From contig JABCPU010000309.1 of assembly GCA_016800925.1 (NCBI GenBank), forward strand, positions 1-64,000: DNA of 64,000 bases. The letters run 5' to 3'. Source of the stretch: Suillus spraguei. Its lineage: Eukaryota > Basidiomycota > Agaricomycetes > Boletales > Suillaceae. Within the stretch, counting starts at the first letter, position 1, and each line of letters starts with the position of its first letter. Both the position numbers and the translations under genes were made by a program. Below, one piece after another: positions 43,735 through 55,821 of the stretch. A model generated the notes under the pieces. It saw only the letters and a program-made list of their open reading frames with translations, was not told where the DNA came from and did no database searches.

Positions 43735-45725
43735 TTCTTGCGGCCAGCAGCTACTTCAACTATGTGTATACAACTTCCTCCTGAAAACAAGTTGAGATTC
43801 CGACGCCGGGACTCGAGCGGTATTGATTGCGGAGCGTTTGGAGGTCGAGGGCTAAAACGTAGTGAGCCGAGCACATTGCGCCAATAAAGGGCAGATAATG
43901 TGCTCGCAGGGGGAGCTACAGGATGAGGCGTGGGGTTGGTATCAGCGTCCCAGAAGTCCTTGCCCTATACCAGTGTTAGACTTCAAAGAGTCAGGAAACG
44001 GAAGATTATACTGACATATTTTGACATGCCTCCGAGTCTGTTGTTGGGCTGCTGTTTGGAGACCTGACTAGCGTGCAATATCTAATGAACGAATAAGCAA
44101 ATAATTAGGTTGTTGATAACTGATTGGCGTACACCATCCCTTGATCGAACTGGATGTCCCTGATAAAGAAGTGAGATATGGCGCGACAGGGAAGCACAGA
44201 CTCGGATGGCGCGCCTTGAGCTTTGGATCTGGTTTTGCATTGCTGGCATCTGCACCCTGAATGACAATCAAACCGCACTTGAAGAAGACACTGTCAACGA
44301 ACCAATACACTCACATGATCAGCGCCTACATGTTTGAGCGCTGCATCCAGGCTCCATACATATGTCTTTGCATCTATTCCAGCACTGGCAATGTATTTTC
44401 CATCGGCGGAAAGGACAACAGCAAAAATCTCATCATCGTGCAAGAGCGGGTCTCCAACTGGCTGATTGATCTTGAGGTCCCAGAGGTCCCAGATGCGAAC
44501 TGAGCGGTCTCTTGATGCGCTAACAAGATGGCTTTCATCAAGGGGAAGATACAGAGAGGTTACGATGCTTGTATGACCCTGAAAAACAACGAGCTCCTTC
44601 CCATCAATCAACCGCCGTTTTCGGATGGTGTCATCATATGACCCGGAAAATATGTGTACACCGTCCTTGGACCAACATAACGATATCACTTCGTTGTCAT
44701 GGCCCTCGACCTGCATAAGCAGCTCGCCATCCATTGACCACACGCATATCACCTTGTCCTCCCCGTCACTTATGAATTTGTCCCCTCGTGGAGAGTATTT
44801 GACAGCGTAAATCCACCTATGGCTAGTGTCTATTGGTGGTGTCATTTGTCGGCCAGTATCCGGGTTCCAGCGTCAAATGGTCCCATCTTGCGATTCACTT
44901 GCTATCTCCTGAACATTTGGAGACCAATCGAGGCACCTCACTGGACCTTTATGTCCCTCCAACGCTGCCCTTCTTGATGTTCCGCAGCCGCAGCCTGCCA
45001 TCTACGCTGCCGCTCACGACCATTGATTCATCTGGAGACGTTGCCAGTGAGCACACTGTCCCGCTGTCACTAGTCCAAGGCCTCCCCACTTGCTCTCCAT
45101 CTCGTCTCCATTGACAAATTGAACCATCGCCTGACGCGCTTAGTAAATTGCAACTGGTGCCCAAGCAGGCAAGGCTGTAAATGATTTTGGAATGACCCTC
45201 GATGATGCATTCTGGCACTAAGCTCCCTGGTAGACGTTCAGGCGTTGGTTTCTTCCATGATGTTGTCCGATTGTTGTGATTGACATAGTAGGACCGACCG
45301 AGTGGTGAAATATGCCATTCGCAGTTGGGAACGAGTTGTTCAGGATAATCTATGTCTCTCGATGAGTTCATCGTTGCTAGTGGCACGTTCCTCGCTGACC
45401 TAGTCACGCCCCTGGGAAAGGTCGGTTACATGAAACCATTACGAGTGTGTTATCTTGATAGTTATATTCTGCCATCCAATGTCGTACGCTGCCACCATTA
45501 AGGAGGAAGCGCTTCATTCTCGCCTGCTCTATATCGAGTAAGCCAGTAGGTATGAAAATACGGTTACTCACCTTCTCAAAGTGTATGCTGGCGATATTGC
45601 GCACCATAGCGTGGCGGATCCTTCTCCTTCGTCCGACGAGGTACGCTAACCACCGGTGAGTTCAACACCATTCCTCGTCCTCTATCTCTTCGTTGTGCTG
45701 ATGTGTTTGACTCGGCCAAATGTCG
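43735..45725 (-). pseudogene. WW + WD40 protein, copy 2, start codon lost
   Basis: The N-terminus LAESNTSAQRRDRGRG lacks ATG: a short deletion relative to copy 1 leaves TTGGCC. An in-frame TGA replaces Trp in the LWEG motif (about 45575). The WW domain CEWHISPLGRSYYVNHNNRT (about 45335-45275) is intact, followed by ASGDGSICQWRRDGE, GSVDGRLRLRNIKKGS and, after frameshifts, GGEDKVICVWSMDGE, GSYDDTIRKRRLIDGKE, ASRDRSVRIWDLWDL and ASAGIDAKTYVWSLD. After DH a GTGAGT intron leads to GADASNAKPDPKLKAR. A later exon gives FWDADTNPTPHPVAPPAS, YWRNVLGSLRFSPRPPNAP and VEVAAGRKK. The last exon, present in copy 3, is missing. Confidence 0.85.
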
Positions 45726-46720
45726 GTAGTACGCGCTGACAGTCAGACAGAGCTCAATAGTATGGAAACTGAATTGTCAAAGGCGAGGAGAGATGGTGAA
45801 AGTGATGAAAAGACCTGCTAGATAGTTAGCTGTGTATACTCTTGATGAGAGTGCTTTGAATTGCCGTGCAATATGCTAAACTTTTCAGCAAGCGTCAAGA
45901 TAAGTACAAAGACGATTGATGAATAGCGCGCCGGTGAAATGTAATATAACCGACTGCATTTAGCCATGTCTATATGAATTAGTATCAGATAACGCCAATG
46001 CCTGAGTGACTCGCTTGTTTACTTGGAAAGTAAGCACCCTGTGATCGCAGAGTCTAACAGAAACCGATGATGCTAAACTACGAAATAGTGTGAGAAAGCT
46101 TTACATAGAGGCATCCCAATGTGAACTCACTAATACGAGAGGGTCATACTGGAACGTGGTACATAATGACGTGGCTTGACACTACAATATTGATATTGGG
46201 AAATTTATCCACCCTTGTTAACATGCTCACGATGAAAAAGTCGACTGATTGGAGCAAGTGATAGTAGGACATGGTCTTTGTCCTTGTTTGTCGGCAGGGT
46301 GAGGGAGGGGGTGTAAAATACTCACGATGGTCTCGGAATGCTCATGACGAGAAGAGTTTTAATTAAAATCGAGTCGGAGGACTAGATTAGACGGAGCAGC
46401 AAGCTACAAAGTCAAAGTTAAACACACATTGACTGCTGAGTCATAACCTTGACATATAGTGGAAACTTGGATTGATGTTGTGCAAGCGCGATAAGATGTG
46501 AGTCGAGGAGGGCGAAAGAGAAGCCTAGCGTGCAAGCGAACCCCAAAAGTGTAAGCGATGAGAGTGTCGCGCTGCAGCCTGCAGGCCATTCTTATGTGGT
46601 TCCGAGTATATCGTCTCCCGCTATTTTCGCCTGGACTATTCGGAATGATACGATTTGAATGGTTCGATAGTTGTCAGTGGTTCGAGTGTGGCTGTGTCGA
46701 TTTTAGATCGTGCGAATGTT
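45726..46720. other. Intergenic: copy 2 flank and ATP-citrate lyase upstream region
   Basis: 45726-46260 resembles the flank of WD40 copy 1. 46260-46720 is unique-looking and has no gene I can support. It is the likely upstream control region of ATP-citrate lyase. Confidence 0.5.
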
Positions 46721-46724
46721 GGGG

Positions 46725-46732
46725 TATAAAAT
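46725..46732 (+). promoter_or_regulatory. TATA box of the ATP-citrate lyase gene
   Basis: TATAAAATA-type element, about 60 bp upstream of the ATG at 46786, the spacing expected for a short-leader fungal promoter. Confidence 0.6.
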
Positions 46733-46785
46733 AGCTTGTCTATACAAAATCAGACGAATATCGTTTCCTCTTTCTCCCAAATACA

Positions 46786-49700
46786 ATGTCTTCAAAAGGT
46801 TCGATCTCATCAACACTCGTAGTACTACGTTAACTGACTTTCACTACAGCAATCAGAGAATATGACGCAAAGCTTCTCTTGGCCTATTGGCTTCAACGTG
46901 CACCCGCGCCAAACCCAAACTTCGCGCCTTCCCCATCTTCTACTCTTAAATTCCCTGCTCCACGCGTAGCTCAGATCTTATGGGATCCTGCAACTGACTC
47001 GATCACATCAGATACCCTTATGCCATCTTGGGTTTCCACTACAAAGCTCGTCGCAAAACCAGATCAACTCATCAAACGTAGAGGCAAGGCAGGCTTGCTC
47101 GCTCTCAACAAAGACTGGCAAGACGCGAAGAAATGGATCCAAGATAGAGCAGGAAAGCCTCAGAGGGTCAGTCTTTATCTCATCTAATCGCACTCCTTCC
47201 TTATTCAGTCATTCTCCCACAGGTCGAATCAGTCACGGGCACTTTAAGCTCTTTCATCGTGGAACCTTTCCTCCCCCATCCATCAGACTCTGAATACTAC
47301 ATCTGCATTACTTCAGCACGTCACGGGGACACCCTTCTCTTCACCACTTCTGGTGGTGTTGACGTGGGCGATGTCGACGCAAAGGCTCTTAAACTTGACA
47401 TCCCTGTCCTTGGTCCTTTCCCAACTCGCGCTGATCTCCAGAAAACTCTCCTTCGCGACGTCCCAGCACACAAGAAAGAAGTACTCACCGACTTCCTCGT
47501 TAGACTCTACTCTGTCTATGTGGATCTCCACTTTGCTTACCTCGAGATAAACCCTTTGGTCGTCCTTGATGATGGCTCTATTCACTACCTCGACATGGCT
47601 GCAAAGCTCGATCAGACCGCCGAGAGCATCTGCGGTCCAAAGTGGGCTGTTGCACGAGACTTGACAGTCTACGAGACCGCCCCAGCTGCACCTACCACTG
47701 GCTCAAAGGTGAACGCTGACCGCGGACCACCTATGGCTTGGCCCGCTCCATTCGGCAGAGATCTCACTAAGGAAGAGGGTGTGTACTATCTCCATAGTTG
47801 TCGTATCGTACTCATTCCATGTAGCATACATTCAAAAACTCGATGCTTCAACCGGTGCTTCTCTCAAGCTCACTGTCCTCAACCCCAACGGTCGTGTCTG
47901 GACAATGGTTGCAGGTGGAGGTGCATCCGTTGTCTACAGCGATGCCATCGCAGCAGCAGGTTTCGCGCACGAGCTTGCCAACTACGGCGAGTACTCTGGT
48001 GCTCCAAGCGAGGGTCAGACATTTGAATACGCCAAGACAATCCGTACGTATCTCATCACTCAAATCGAATGTCGCTAATTCGCACATAGTCGACCTGCTC
48101 ACGCGCCCACCACCCCGTCCTGATGGCAAGGTCCTCATCATTGGTGGTGGTATTGCGAACTTCACCAACGTCGCTGCAACCTTCAAAGGCATCATCCGTG
48201 CCCTCACGTCCTACAAAACTCAACTTATCGCACACAAAGCCAAGATCTATGTCCGTCGTGGTGGTCCCAACTGGCAAGAAGGTCTCAAAGCTATGCGTCT
48301 GCTCGGTTCGTCCATTTCACACATACATTAGCATATTATTAACACTGACACATTTAGGTGAATCCCTCGGCGTCCCAATTCGTGTTTTCGGTCCCGATAC
48401 CCACATCACCGAGATCGTACCCCTTGCCCTCGGACTCAAATCCACAACGAGCGCAACAGCACCTACAAGCGTCCCTGCCACCGCACCCGGCTCTCCTAAG
48501 ATCTCACCCGCAACACCCGAGCCCGGGGCTAGCGATGTCGGAACCATCCACGCAGACGGCGAACGTACCCAGCCCAATGACGTCGTTGCCCGTTTCGATT
48601 CCGGCGAAGGCACCAAGAGCTCTAGGCCAGCATACAGACCATTTGACGAAGAGACCCGCAGCTTTGTCTATGGTCTTCAACCACGTGCCATCCAGGGAAT
48701 GTTGGACTTTGATTACAGCTGTAAGCGCGCGCGTCCGAGCGTAGCAGCTATGATCTACCCCTTCGGTGGACACCACATTCAGAAATTCTACTGGGGCACA
48801 CGCGAGACTCTTCTCCCTGTATACACTTCTCTCGAAGAAGCCGTCAAGAAGCACCCTGACGTCGATGTCGTTGTTAACTTTGCATCCAGCAGAAGTGTTT
48901 ATAGCAGTACCATGGAGTGTTTGGGGTACGAGAGTATTAAGGCCATTGCGTTGATCGCCGAGGGTGTCCCAGAACGCCAAGCGAGGGAGATTCTGTGGAA
49001 GGCAAAGGAAAAGGGTGTGTTGATCATCGGCCCTGCTACTGTTGGTGGGATCAAGCCTGGTTGCTTCAGGATCGGTAATTCCGGAGGGTAGGTTCGCCAC
49101 TTTGTGCTTGACTCGCGCTGACATCAAGATTCTTCCAGTATGATGGACAACATCATCGCCTCCAAACTCTACCGCCCCGGCAGTGTCGGCTACGTCTCCA
49201 AATCCGGAGGAATGTCCAACGAACTCAACAACATCCTCAGCCTCGTCACAAACGGTACTTACGAAGGCATTGCCATCGGCGGTGACCGTTACCCAGGCTC
49301 GACCTTCATTGACCACCTCCTCCGCTACGAAGCTGACCCCGCATGCAAAATGCTTGTCCTCCTCGGTGAAGTCGGTGGTGTCGAAGAATATCGCGTCATT
49401 GAAGCGGTCAAATCCGGTCAGATCAAGAAACCCATTGTCGCATGGGCTATCGGAACTTGCGCGAGTATGTTCGCTACGGAGGTGCAGTTCGGACACGCAG
49501 GGAGTATGGCAAATAGCGATAGCGAGACGGCAGATGCCAAGAACAAGGCTATGCGCGAAGCAGGTTTCATCGTGCCTGACACCTTCGAGGAGCTCCCTAC
49601 TGCTCTGAGAAGTACATACGAGGCGCTCGTCGCGCGGGGCGTTATTGTCCCCACTAAAGATGTCGAGCCGCCCGTGATTCCCATGGATTACAAGTGGGCA

Positions 49701-50674
49701 CAGGAGTTGGGACTTATCAGGAAGCCGGCTGCGTTTATCAGTACGATCTCTGATGAGCGTGGACAGGAGTTGCTCTATGCGGGCATGCGTATCTCGGATG
49801 TCTTCAGAGAAGATATCGGCCTTGGAGGAGTTGTCTCCCTCCTCTGGTTCAAACGCCGTCTTCCCCCTTGGGCGACCAAGTTCATTGAGATGGTACTGAT
49901 GCTTACTGCAGACCACGGTCCAGCTGTTAGTGGTGCCATGAACACCATCGTTGCTACCCGCGCAGGCAAGGATCTGATCTCGAGTTTGGCGAGTGGCTTG
50001 TTGACCATTGGGAGTCGGTTCGGTGGGGCGCTTGATGAAGCTGCTAGTATGTTCAGTGGAGCTCGGGATACGGGGTTGACGCCCAGGGAGTTTGTGGATA
50101 ACTCGAGGAAGGCGAATAAGCTCAGTGAGTGTTTCTGTTTTCGTCTACGCATTTAGCGTTCCTTCTACGGTCATTTGTGATATCGAAACTAACGCGGCCA
50201 ACAGTCTCCGGTATTGGCCACAAAATCAAATCAGTGAACAACCCCGATCTACGTGTTGAGCTCGTCAAGGAATACGTGAGGAAGAACTTCCCAAGCCACT
50301 CACTTCTTGACTACGCCCTGGCTGTTGAGAAAGTAACCTCGAGCAAGAAGGATACTGTACGTTATTTCATCCTCACTCGCCCCAAAGCATAACTAACACT
50401 TCCACAGCTCATCCTCAATGTTGACGGCTGCATCGCTGTCTGTTTCGTTGACCTCTTGCGCGACAGCGGCGCCTTCACACCTGAAGAAGCCGACGAGTAC
50501 ATTAAGATCGGAACTCTGAACGGTCTCTTTGTCCTCGGCCGTAGCATCGGCTTCATCGGACACCACCTTGACCAGAAGAGGCTGCGTGCCCCACTTTACA
50601 GACACCCTGCTGATGATATCTTTATCAACATCGCTGATTTGAGTCAGCCGAGGGTGTTGGGGAAGATGCAGTGA
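46786..50674 (+). CDS. acl1: ATP-citrate lyase (EC 2.3.3.8), nine exons
   Basis: Cytosolic enzyme converting citrate, CoA and ATP to acetyl-CoA and oxaloacetate, for lipid, sterol and histone-acetyl supply. Exons: 46786-46798, 46850-47166, 47223-47778, 47825-48043, 48090-48305, 48358-49087, 49139-50124, 50205-50356 and 50408-50674, about 1150 codons, no frame error. The N-terminus [14 protein letters not shown] leads an ATP-grasp/citrate-binding half ([64 protein letters not shown]). A Pro/Ser/Thr-rich linker (48430-48560) joins the CoA-ligase half ([34 protein letters not shown]) with the catalytic His in [17 protein letters not shown], and the C-terminal citrate-synthase-like part ([40 protein letters not shown]). 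Single fused polypeptide of the animal/basidiomycete type; ascomycetes usually have two subunits. GC-richer and CpG-rich compared with its TE surroundings, so under selection. Confidence 0.98.
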
Positions 50675-52374
50675 GCAGTACATTGGGCGAACCTGGATTT
50701 GGCGTTGCGATGTGAACTTGAAACCGAGCCGCCGCGCCGCTGTAAAACGCAGACTATTAGATATGCATAATCATTACGAACTCAACTTCGCAGTTATCTT
50801 CTGTGCGTTGTTTCTGTACTTAGTACCATGGATCAGGAGAGGTTGTTTAGAATAGGTAGCATGAACGCATTTATGACACCCTGTTGTTGCAATGGATAGA
50901 TTTCTCATGAAGTTGAGTCTGATAAGTTTAGCGATTATAATTCTTTTGTAATTCCCGCGTTTGGTTTGGTCGATGGACGCTTAATTTTATCCTTGTATCA
51001 GCTCTATGAGAGCCTTCACAATAACGTCGCATTCACTTCACAGTATATAGTCCTGCACGAACTTCATACATCGGGTCTTTCAATTCCGTGGTAATCCAGG
51101 CCTCAGGGTACGATGATCCCTCTTTGCATGTCCTGAGTTATCATGCCTCGATACATGCGAAGAGGAATGAGAGAAATATATATAGTTTGTCATCACTGGT
51201 ACGTATCTACGACGCTCCAAATGCCACTTTAATTAACTACGCGATACAACATCGAGTGCGCGATACACAACATGTTCCAAAACTTCAGTGTCAACTTGCA
51301 TCACAGCAGGAAGAGTTTGGGGTAGCAAATCAGGGTAGTAGCAATGGAAGTTCTATGATGATTACTATGAAAGACACTAAGTAGATGCAGCAGCATAGGG
51401 TACGAGAGATTAGACGACAATATTCACACTGCCAATAAGATATTCTGAAGACCAGGGATTAATACGACGAAGGGGCAGGGTAACATAGCAACATGACGAA
51501 GAACACCTGGAAAACGGAAGCAAATCGGCGGCAGTGATCGATGGTGGTCAGATTCTCCCAACAAGCAGCTGCAGATCGAGCCATCAGTTTAGTCTGATAG
51601 TGGTCCTGTTCTTGTTCAACAGGGGCCGAAGACAATAACTGAAGGGGAAAAAAGACAAAGAAATCGATTGACACAACGAAGAGCTAGTAGATGCAGGTGA
51701 CCTTCTAGAAGTTCCAGTTGAGAATATAGTAGGGAGGTAAACTCAACAATCGCCCAATCACGGCTCTTGAAAGTGAAACAGGTGGTTTGGAGCTGTAGTG
51801 AATGTCACTGAGTGGCGAGAGGCAGAAACGGAGAAGGTAAGCAAGATATAGGTACTGCACTCAATTGGGAAATTGGTGTTAGTCTCGGCAAGTCCCGCAA
51901 ATGACAACTAACACAATCAATTATTGCACCAGTCTGACTGGACGAGCTGGTGTCCTCTGATAGCAGACATGTATCTCGGGTTTCTCCAGCTACGCCTGCG
52001 ATATGCGCACAAAAATTGGTCTGAAGACGTCTGGAACAGGTTTCAAGAATTCCACAAGTCCTTGAACTGTGGTGACTTGAATTTTCCCTGATCAGTGAAC
52101 TTTGAATCAGACTCGATCGGTCAGGTTCAACGACCGCAGTTCAGAAACTTACATGAAGAAAAGCCCTAGTGACTTATTATCTCTCACTAAAGCATTTCTG
52201 GTCGGCTGAGAAGTGGTACTAGTACGTATAGACCTGCGTAAGTCGCCACTCGGTATATCACACTAACAATAACCTCCTGATTTTGGCGCTCACCGACAGA
52301 TTTGGGGTATGATTAGGCACTTGTCCATGCACTCCCAACGTCTTTTCATCACTTCCATCATTTCTCCTCTCCGA
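50675..52374. other. Intergenic, nothing recognised
   Basis: Only short ORFs without motifs. 3' UTR of ATP-citrate lyase is expected in the first 300 bp. No RNA gene, repeat or TE end was recognised. Confidence 0.5.
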
Positions 52375-52853
52375 CTGACATTCTGGCATTGATTTCTCCC
52401 ACGATGTGGTCCGGATATTGTGGTTGACGAAGTAGGATCGACCAAGAGGTGAGATGTGCCATTCGCATCCGGGAACGAGTTGTCCAGGATACTCTATGTT
52501 TTACGATGAGTTCCACGTTGATAGTGGCACATTCTTCGCTCACCTAGTCGCACTCCTGGTAAAGGTCGGTTACATGAAGCCATTACAAGTGTCCCATCTT
52601 GATGGTATATTCTATCATCCAGCAACTTATCCTGCCACCATTGAGGAGGAAGTGCTTTATTCCCACCTGCTTTTCGTCGAGCAAGTTAGCAGGCATGAAA
52701 ATGCAGTTACTCAAAGCCCATCTTGGCGATACTGCGCACCATAGCGTGGTGGATCCTTTTCCTTCATCTGACGAGGTACGCTAACCACCGGTGAGTTTAA
52801 TTTCACTCCTCGTTCTCCATCTCTCTGTTGTGCTAATGTGTTGGTTCGGCCAT
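52375..52853 (-). pseudogene. WW + WD40 protein, copy 4, N-terminal fragment
   Basis: ATG at 52853 starts MAEPTH, followed by an early TAG. The APRRTKE-like region, the two small introns and the WW domain (about 52470-52395) align with copies 1-3. The sequence stops just after the second WW Trp (near 52378); all WD40 repeats are missing. Flank similarity to the upstream region of copies 1 and 2 continues to about 53150. Confidence 0.75.
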
Positions 52854-53159
52854 GATGCTGACGAAGAAAGCTTTTAAATGTTGGTGGTACGTGCTGACAA
52901 TCAGATAGAGCTCAATAGCATAAAAACTGAATTATCGAAAGCGAAGAGAGATGATGAAAGTGCTGAAGAGACCTGTTGGCAAGTGAACAGTGTATATTGT
53001 GTTTGAGGGTGCGCTTTTCAGCCGTGTGTCGCTGGCAGTGCATCGAACACTGAGGCAGCTTTATCAACGATTTGCTGTACATTACGCCAAATTCTTTCGC
53101 GAGAGACGAGTAAGTACGAAGAAGATGACCGACTGTATTTCTTATTAGGGCCACCAGCT

Positions 53160-54030
53160 TGCTTTTCATTTTACTACGGTACTACCCCTGTGAGTTAGTA
53201 TTTTGCGTGAGTGTGATGTCGAACTCGATCGTAATCGGCTCGCAATTGTCAACATATTTTCAATAACCTTTAGAGACGGATGAGTCAAGTGACAGATAGT
53301 ATGGCCCAATGCGAGATTTTCAAATAATTCAGATAAGGCCCAACATTACAGACCACTGTGCTCTACTTCCAATGCTTCTACTTCTCAGAACCTTTCTAGT
53401 AAGGTAAATAGCTTCTATTGGCCTCCGAACACCTTGTGCGACTCGCGACTGTTCAATTTAATGTGTGTGCAGATCTGGAGCTTTGGCCGCAAGAACTTGT
53501 GAAAGCAGACGATGAAATAATAATAATTTGTGCCTTCGAAGCATAAACCATGCCAAAACGCAATGATGGTTTCCAAATCTAGAAGGTTTGTCTCAGACAG
53601 ATGCTTCCACCTTGGTCACGGTGAACAGTGATCGCAGTGATTAAGACACACCTTCTATATGCCCCGACAGCAAAGAATGTTCAAAATACTAATAGGTCTC
53701 TCAAAGTTCTTCTTGATCGCAAGTGCATTCTAAAATCACTGCAGACACGCTGTGCAGTGGTCCACAGACCAGCGCCTGATATCTCAGACACGTCTACAGA
53801 CACCAATCCATCCAATATGCAATCGACTAAGCTTGAAGAGGAACTACATAAAAACCTGCGGCAGCCTCACGAGTCACAACACCCAATATAATTAGTGTTT
53901 CGGACGCGTATCCAAAGGTACTATGACTCGCCATGTTAATATTGCGACAACAATTTGCACAAGGGCTAAGACCAGTCAAGATAAACCTCTGAGGAAACTA
54001 TCCATCAGTGACGAGGTGTGTTGTGATTGG
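53160..54030. other. Intergenic, nothing recognised
   Basis: No gene, repeat or element was recognised; short ORFs only (for example 53628-53891) without motifs. Confidence 0.4.
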
Positions 54031-55175
54031 AAAAAAATTGTTGTTATTGGCAGGTTTTCTACACAATCAAAGAGAAACAGATTTTAAGTCTGTTGTAGCA
54101 ACCGCCAGGCTAGACCACTTACAGTGAACTTCCAAAGAAAGCATCCAGAGTGAATATCAAGGTGTGTTCCGATAAAAACCTCGTCGTTGGCAGGTTTCAA
54201 GCCTGCAGTCTAAGAGAAACAGATTTTGATTCTGTTGTAGCAACCACCAAACTAGACCAGTTGCGGTGAACTTCTAAAGAAACTATCGATGAGTGAATAT
54301 CAAGGTGCGTTCCGATAGAAAAAAGCTCAGCGTCAGCAGGTTTCGATCCTGCACAGTCCAAGAGAAACAGATTTTGATTATGTTGTAGCAACCACCAGGT
54401 TAGACCAGTTGCGATGAACTTCCAAAGAAACCATCCACGAGTGAATATCAAGGTGTGTTCCGATAGAAAAAACCTTGTCGTCGGCAGGTTTCAAACCTGC
54501 ACAATGCAAGAGAAACAGATTTTGATTCTGTTGTGGCAATAACCTGGCTAAGACCAGTTACGACGAACTTCTAAAGAAACCATCTATGAACGAATGCCAA
54601 AGTGTGTTCCAATAGAAAAAACCTTGTCCTCGGCAGGTTTCAAACCTGCTGTCTAAGAGAAACAGATTTTGATTCTGCTGTGGCAACCACCTGGCTAAGA
54701 CCAATTACGATGAACTTCTAGAGAAACCATCTATGAACGAATGCCAAAGTGTGTCCCAATAGAAAAAAAATGTAGTTCAGCAGGTTTCGAACCTGTACAG
54801 TTCAAGAGAAACAGATTTTGATTCTGTTGTGGCAACCACCTGGCTAAGGCCTGTTACGATCGACTTCTAAAGAAACCGTCCGTGAATGAGTGAATGTCAA
54901 GGAGTGTTCCGACAGAAAAAACCTTGTCGTCGGCAGGTTCCAAACCTACACAGTGGAAGAGAAGCACATTTTGATTCTGTTGTGGCAATCACCTAGCTAA
55001 GACCAGTTAAGATGAACTGCTAAAGAAACAATCCATGAATGAATGGAAAAGTGTGTTACAATAGAAAAAAACTGTAGTTCAGCAGGTTTCGAACCTGCGT
55101 AGTTCAAGAGAACCATAATTTGATTCTCTTGTGGTAACCACACTGGCCAGGTCAAAGTCTTTAAATCTTCCACTT
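54030..55175 (-). repeat. Tandem array of eight tRNA-like units, about 148-bp period
   Basis: The anchor GAGAAAC (or close variant) occurs at 54072, 54214, 54362, 54510, 54657, 54806, 54959 and 55108 (spacings 142-153). Read on the minus strand, each unit has GTGGTTGCCACAACAGA, an arm ACAGA-ATCAAAA-TCTGT with a 7-nt loop, then GCAGGTTCGAAACCTGC (a T-arm with a B-box match GGTTCGANNCC in several units), then within about 15 nt a run of 4-8 T. This order (anticodon-like arm, T-arm, T-run) suits a Pol III unit of tRNA size. A pairing acceptor stem is not visible, so these are not functional tRNA genes by my reading. No protein is supported. Confidence 0.7.
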
Positions 55176-55179
55176 GGCG

Positions 55180-55815
55180 ACTTACGAGACTTCCCAAGTT
55201 GAAGACTTAAAGGAACGCTGATTGAAACAGCCCGAAAAGGAAGATTGGAGATGGGAGTCTCATCTTCCCATAAAACGGTGACCATGCAGCAATCCAGTTC
55301 ACCCCAAACATAACATCACGACCTTGAACTCGACACCGGCAGTGAGAGTACGGCAATGGACTACTGAGGCCATGGGTATTTCAGCGAAACGCGAACTTGG
55401 CCGAGCGAACGAGCAATCGAAGAAGATGAGAGAAGAATATGTTTCAAGGTAAAAAGCAACACATGCAGGAAGACGACCGATTTGAATGAGGTCCCAGTCA
55501 CCCAGTGGTAAAACACGATATAACCCACTCCCTTATGGTAGTCACGGGTGGCAATAAATCTATATGACGCATTAGCATGGTCGTACAGGGTGTTCGGAGG
55601 CCAATGGAAGCACTTAACTTACTAGGAAAGTTCTGAGAAGTGGAAGCCTTGGAAGTAGAGCACGGCGGTCTGGCTTTCCATACAAAATGACCCCAAGACC
55701 AAGTTGCCTTATTCTACATGACATCCATAGAGTAAGACTGTTAGTGTTCCATCATTGACAATACCTTCAAAGTACGTAGAGGTAAGAGCAAAAAATTTCG
55801 AGCAACAGAGAGTTT
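55180..55815. other. Intergenic, nothing recognised
   Basis: Region between the tRNA-like array and the 3' end of WD40 copy 3. No gene or repeat is supported. Confidence 0.4.
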
Positions 55816-55821
55816 CAAGCC

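Noticed and set aside
48504..49916. 470-codon open frame on the minus strand inside ATP-citrate lyase
   Set aside because: It mirrors the conserved coding strand of a high-GC gene; it has no motif and crosses an intron of the real gene.
54197..54451. Trp-rich 84-codon ORF in the 148-bp array
   Set aside because: Spans repeat units by chance; the conserved part looks like RNA structure, not codons.
54030..55175. Functional tRNA-Leu(CAA) gene cluster
   Set aside because: The anticodon-like loop and T-arm fit, but no 7-bp acceptor stem pairs and the D-arm is not credible.
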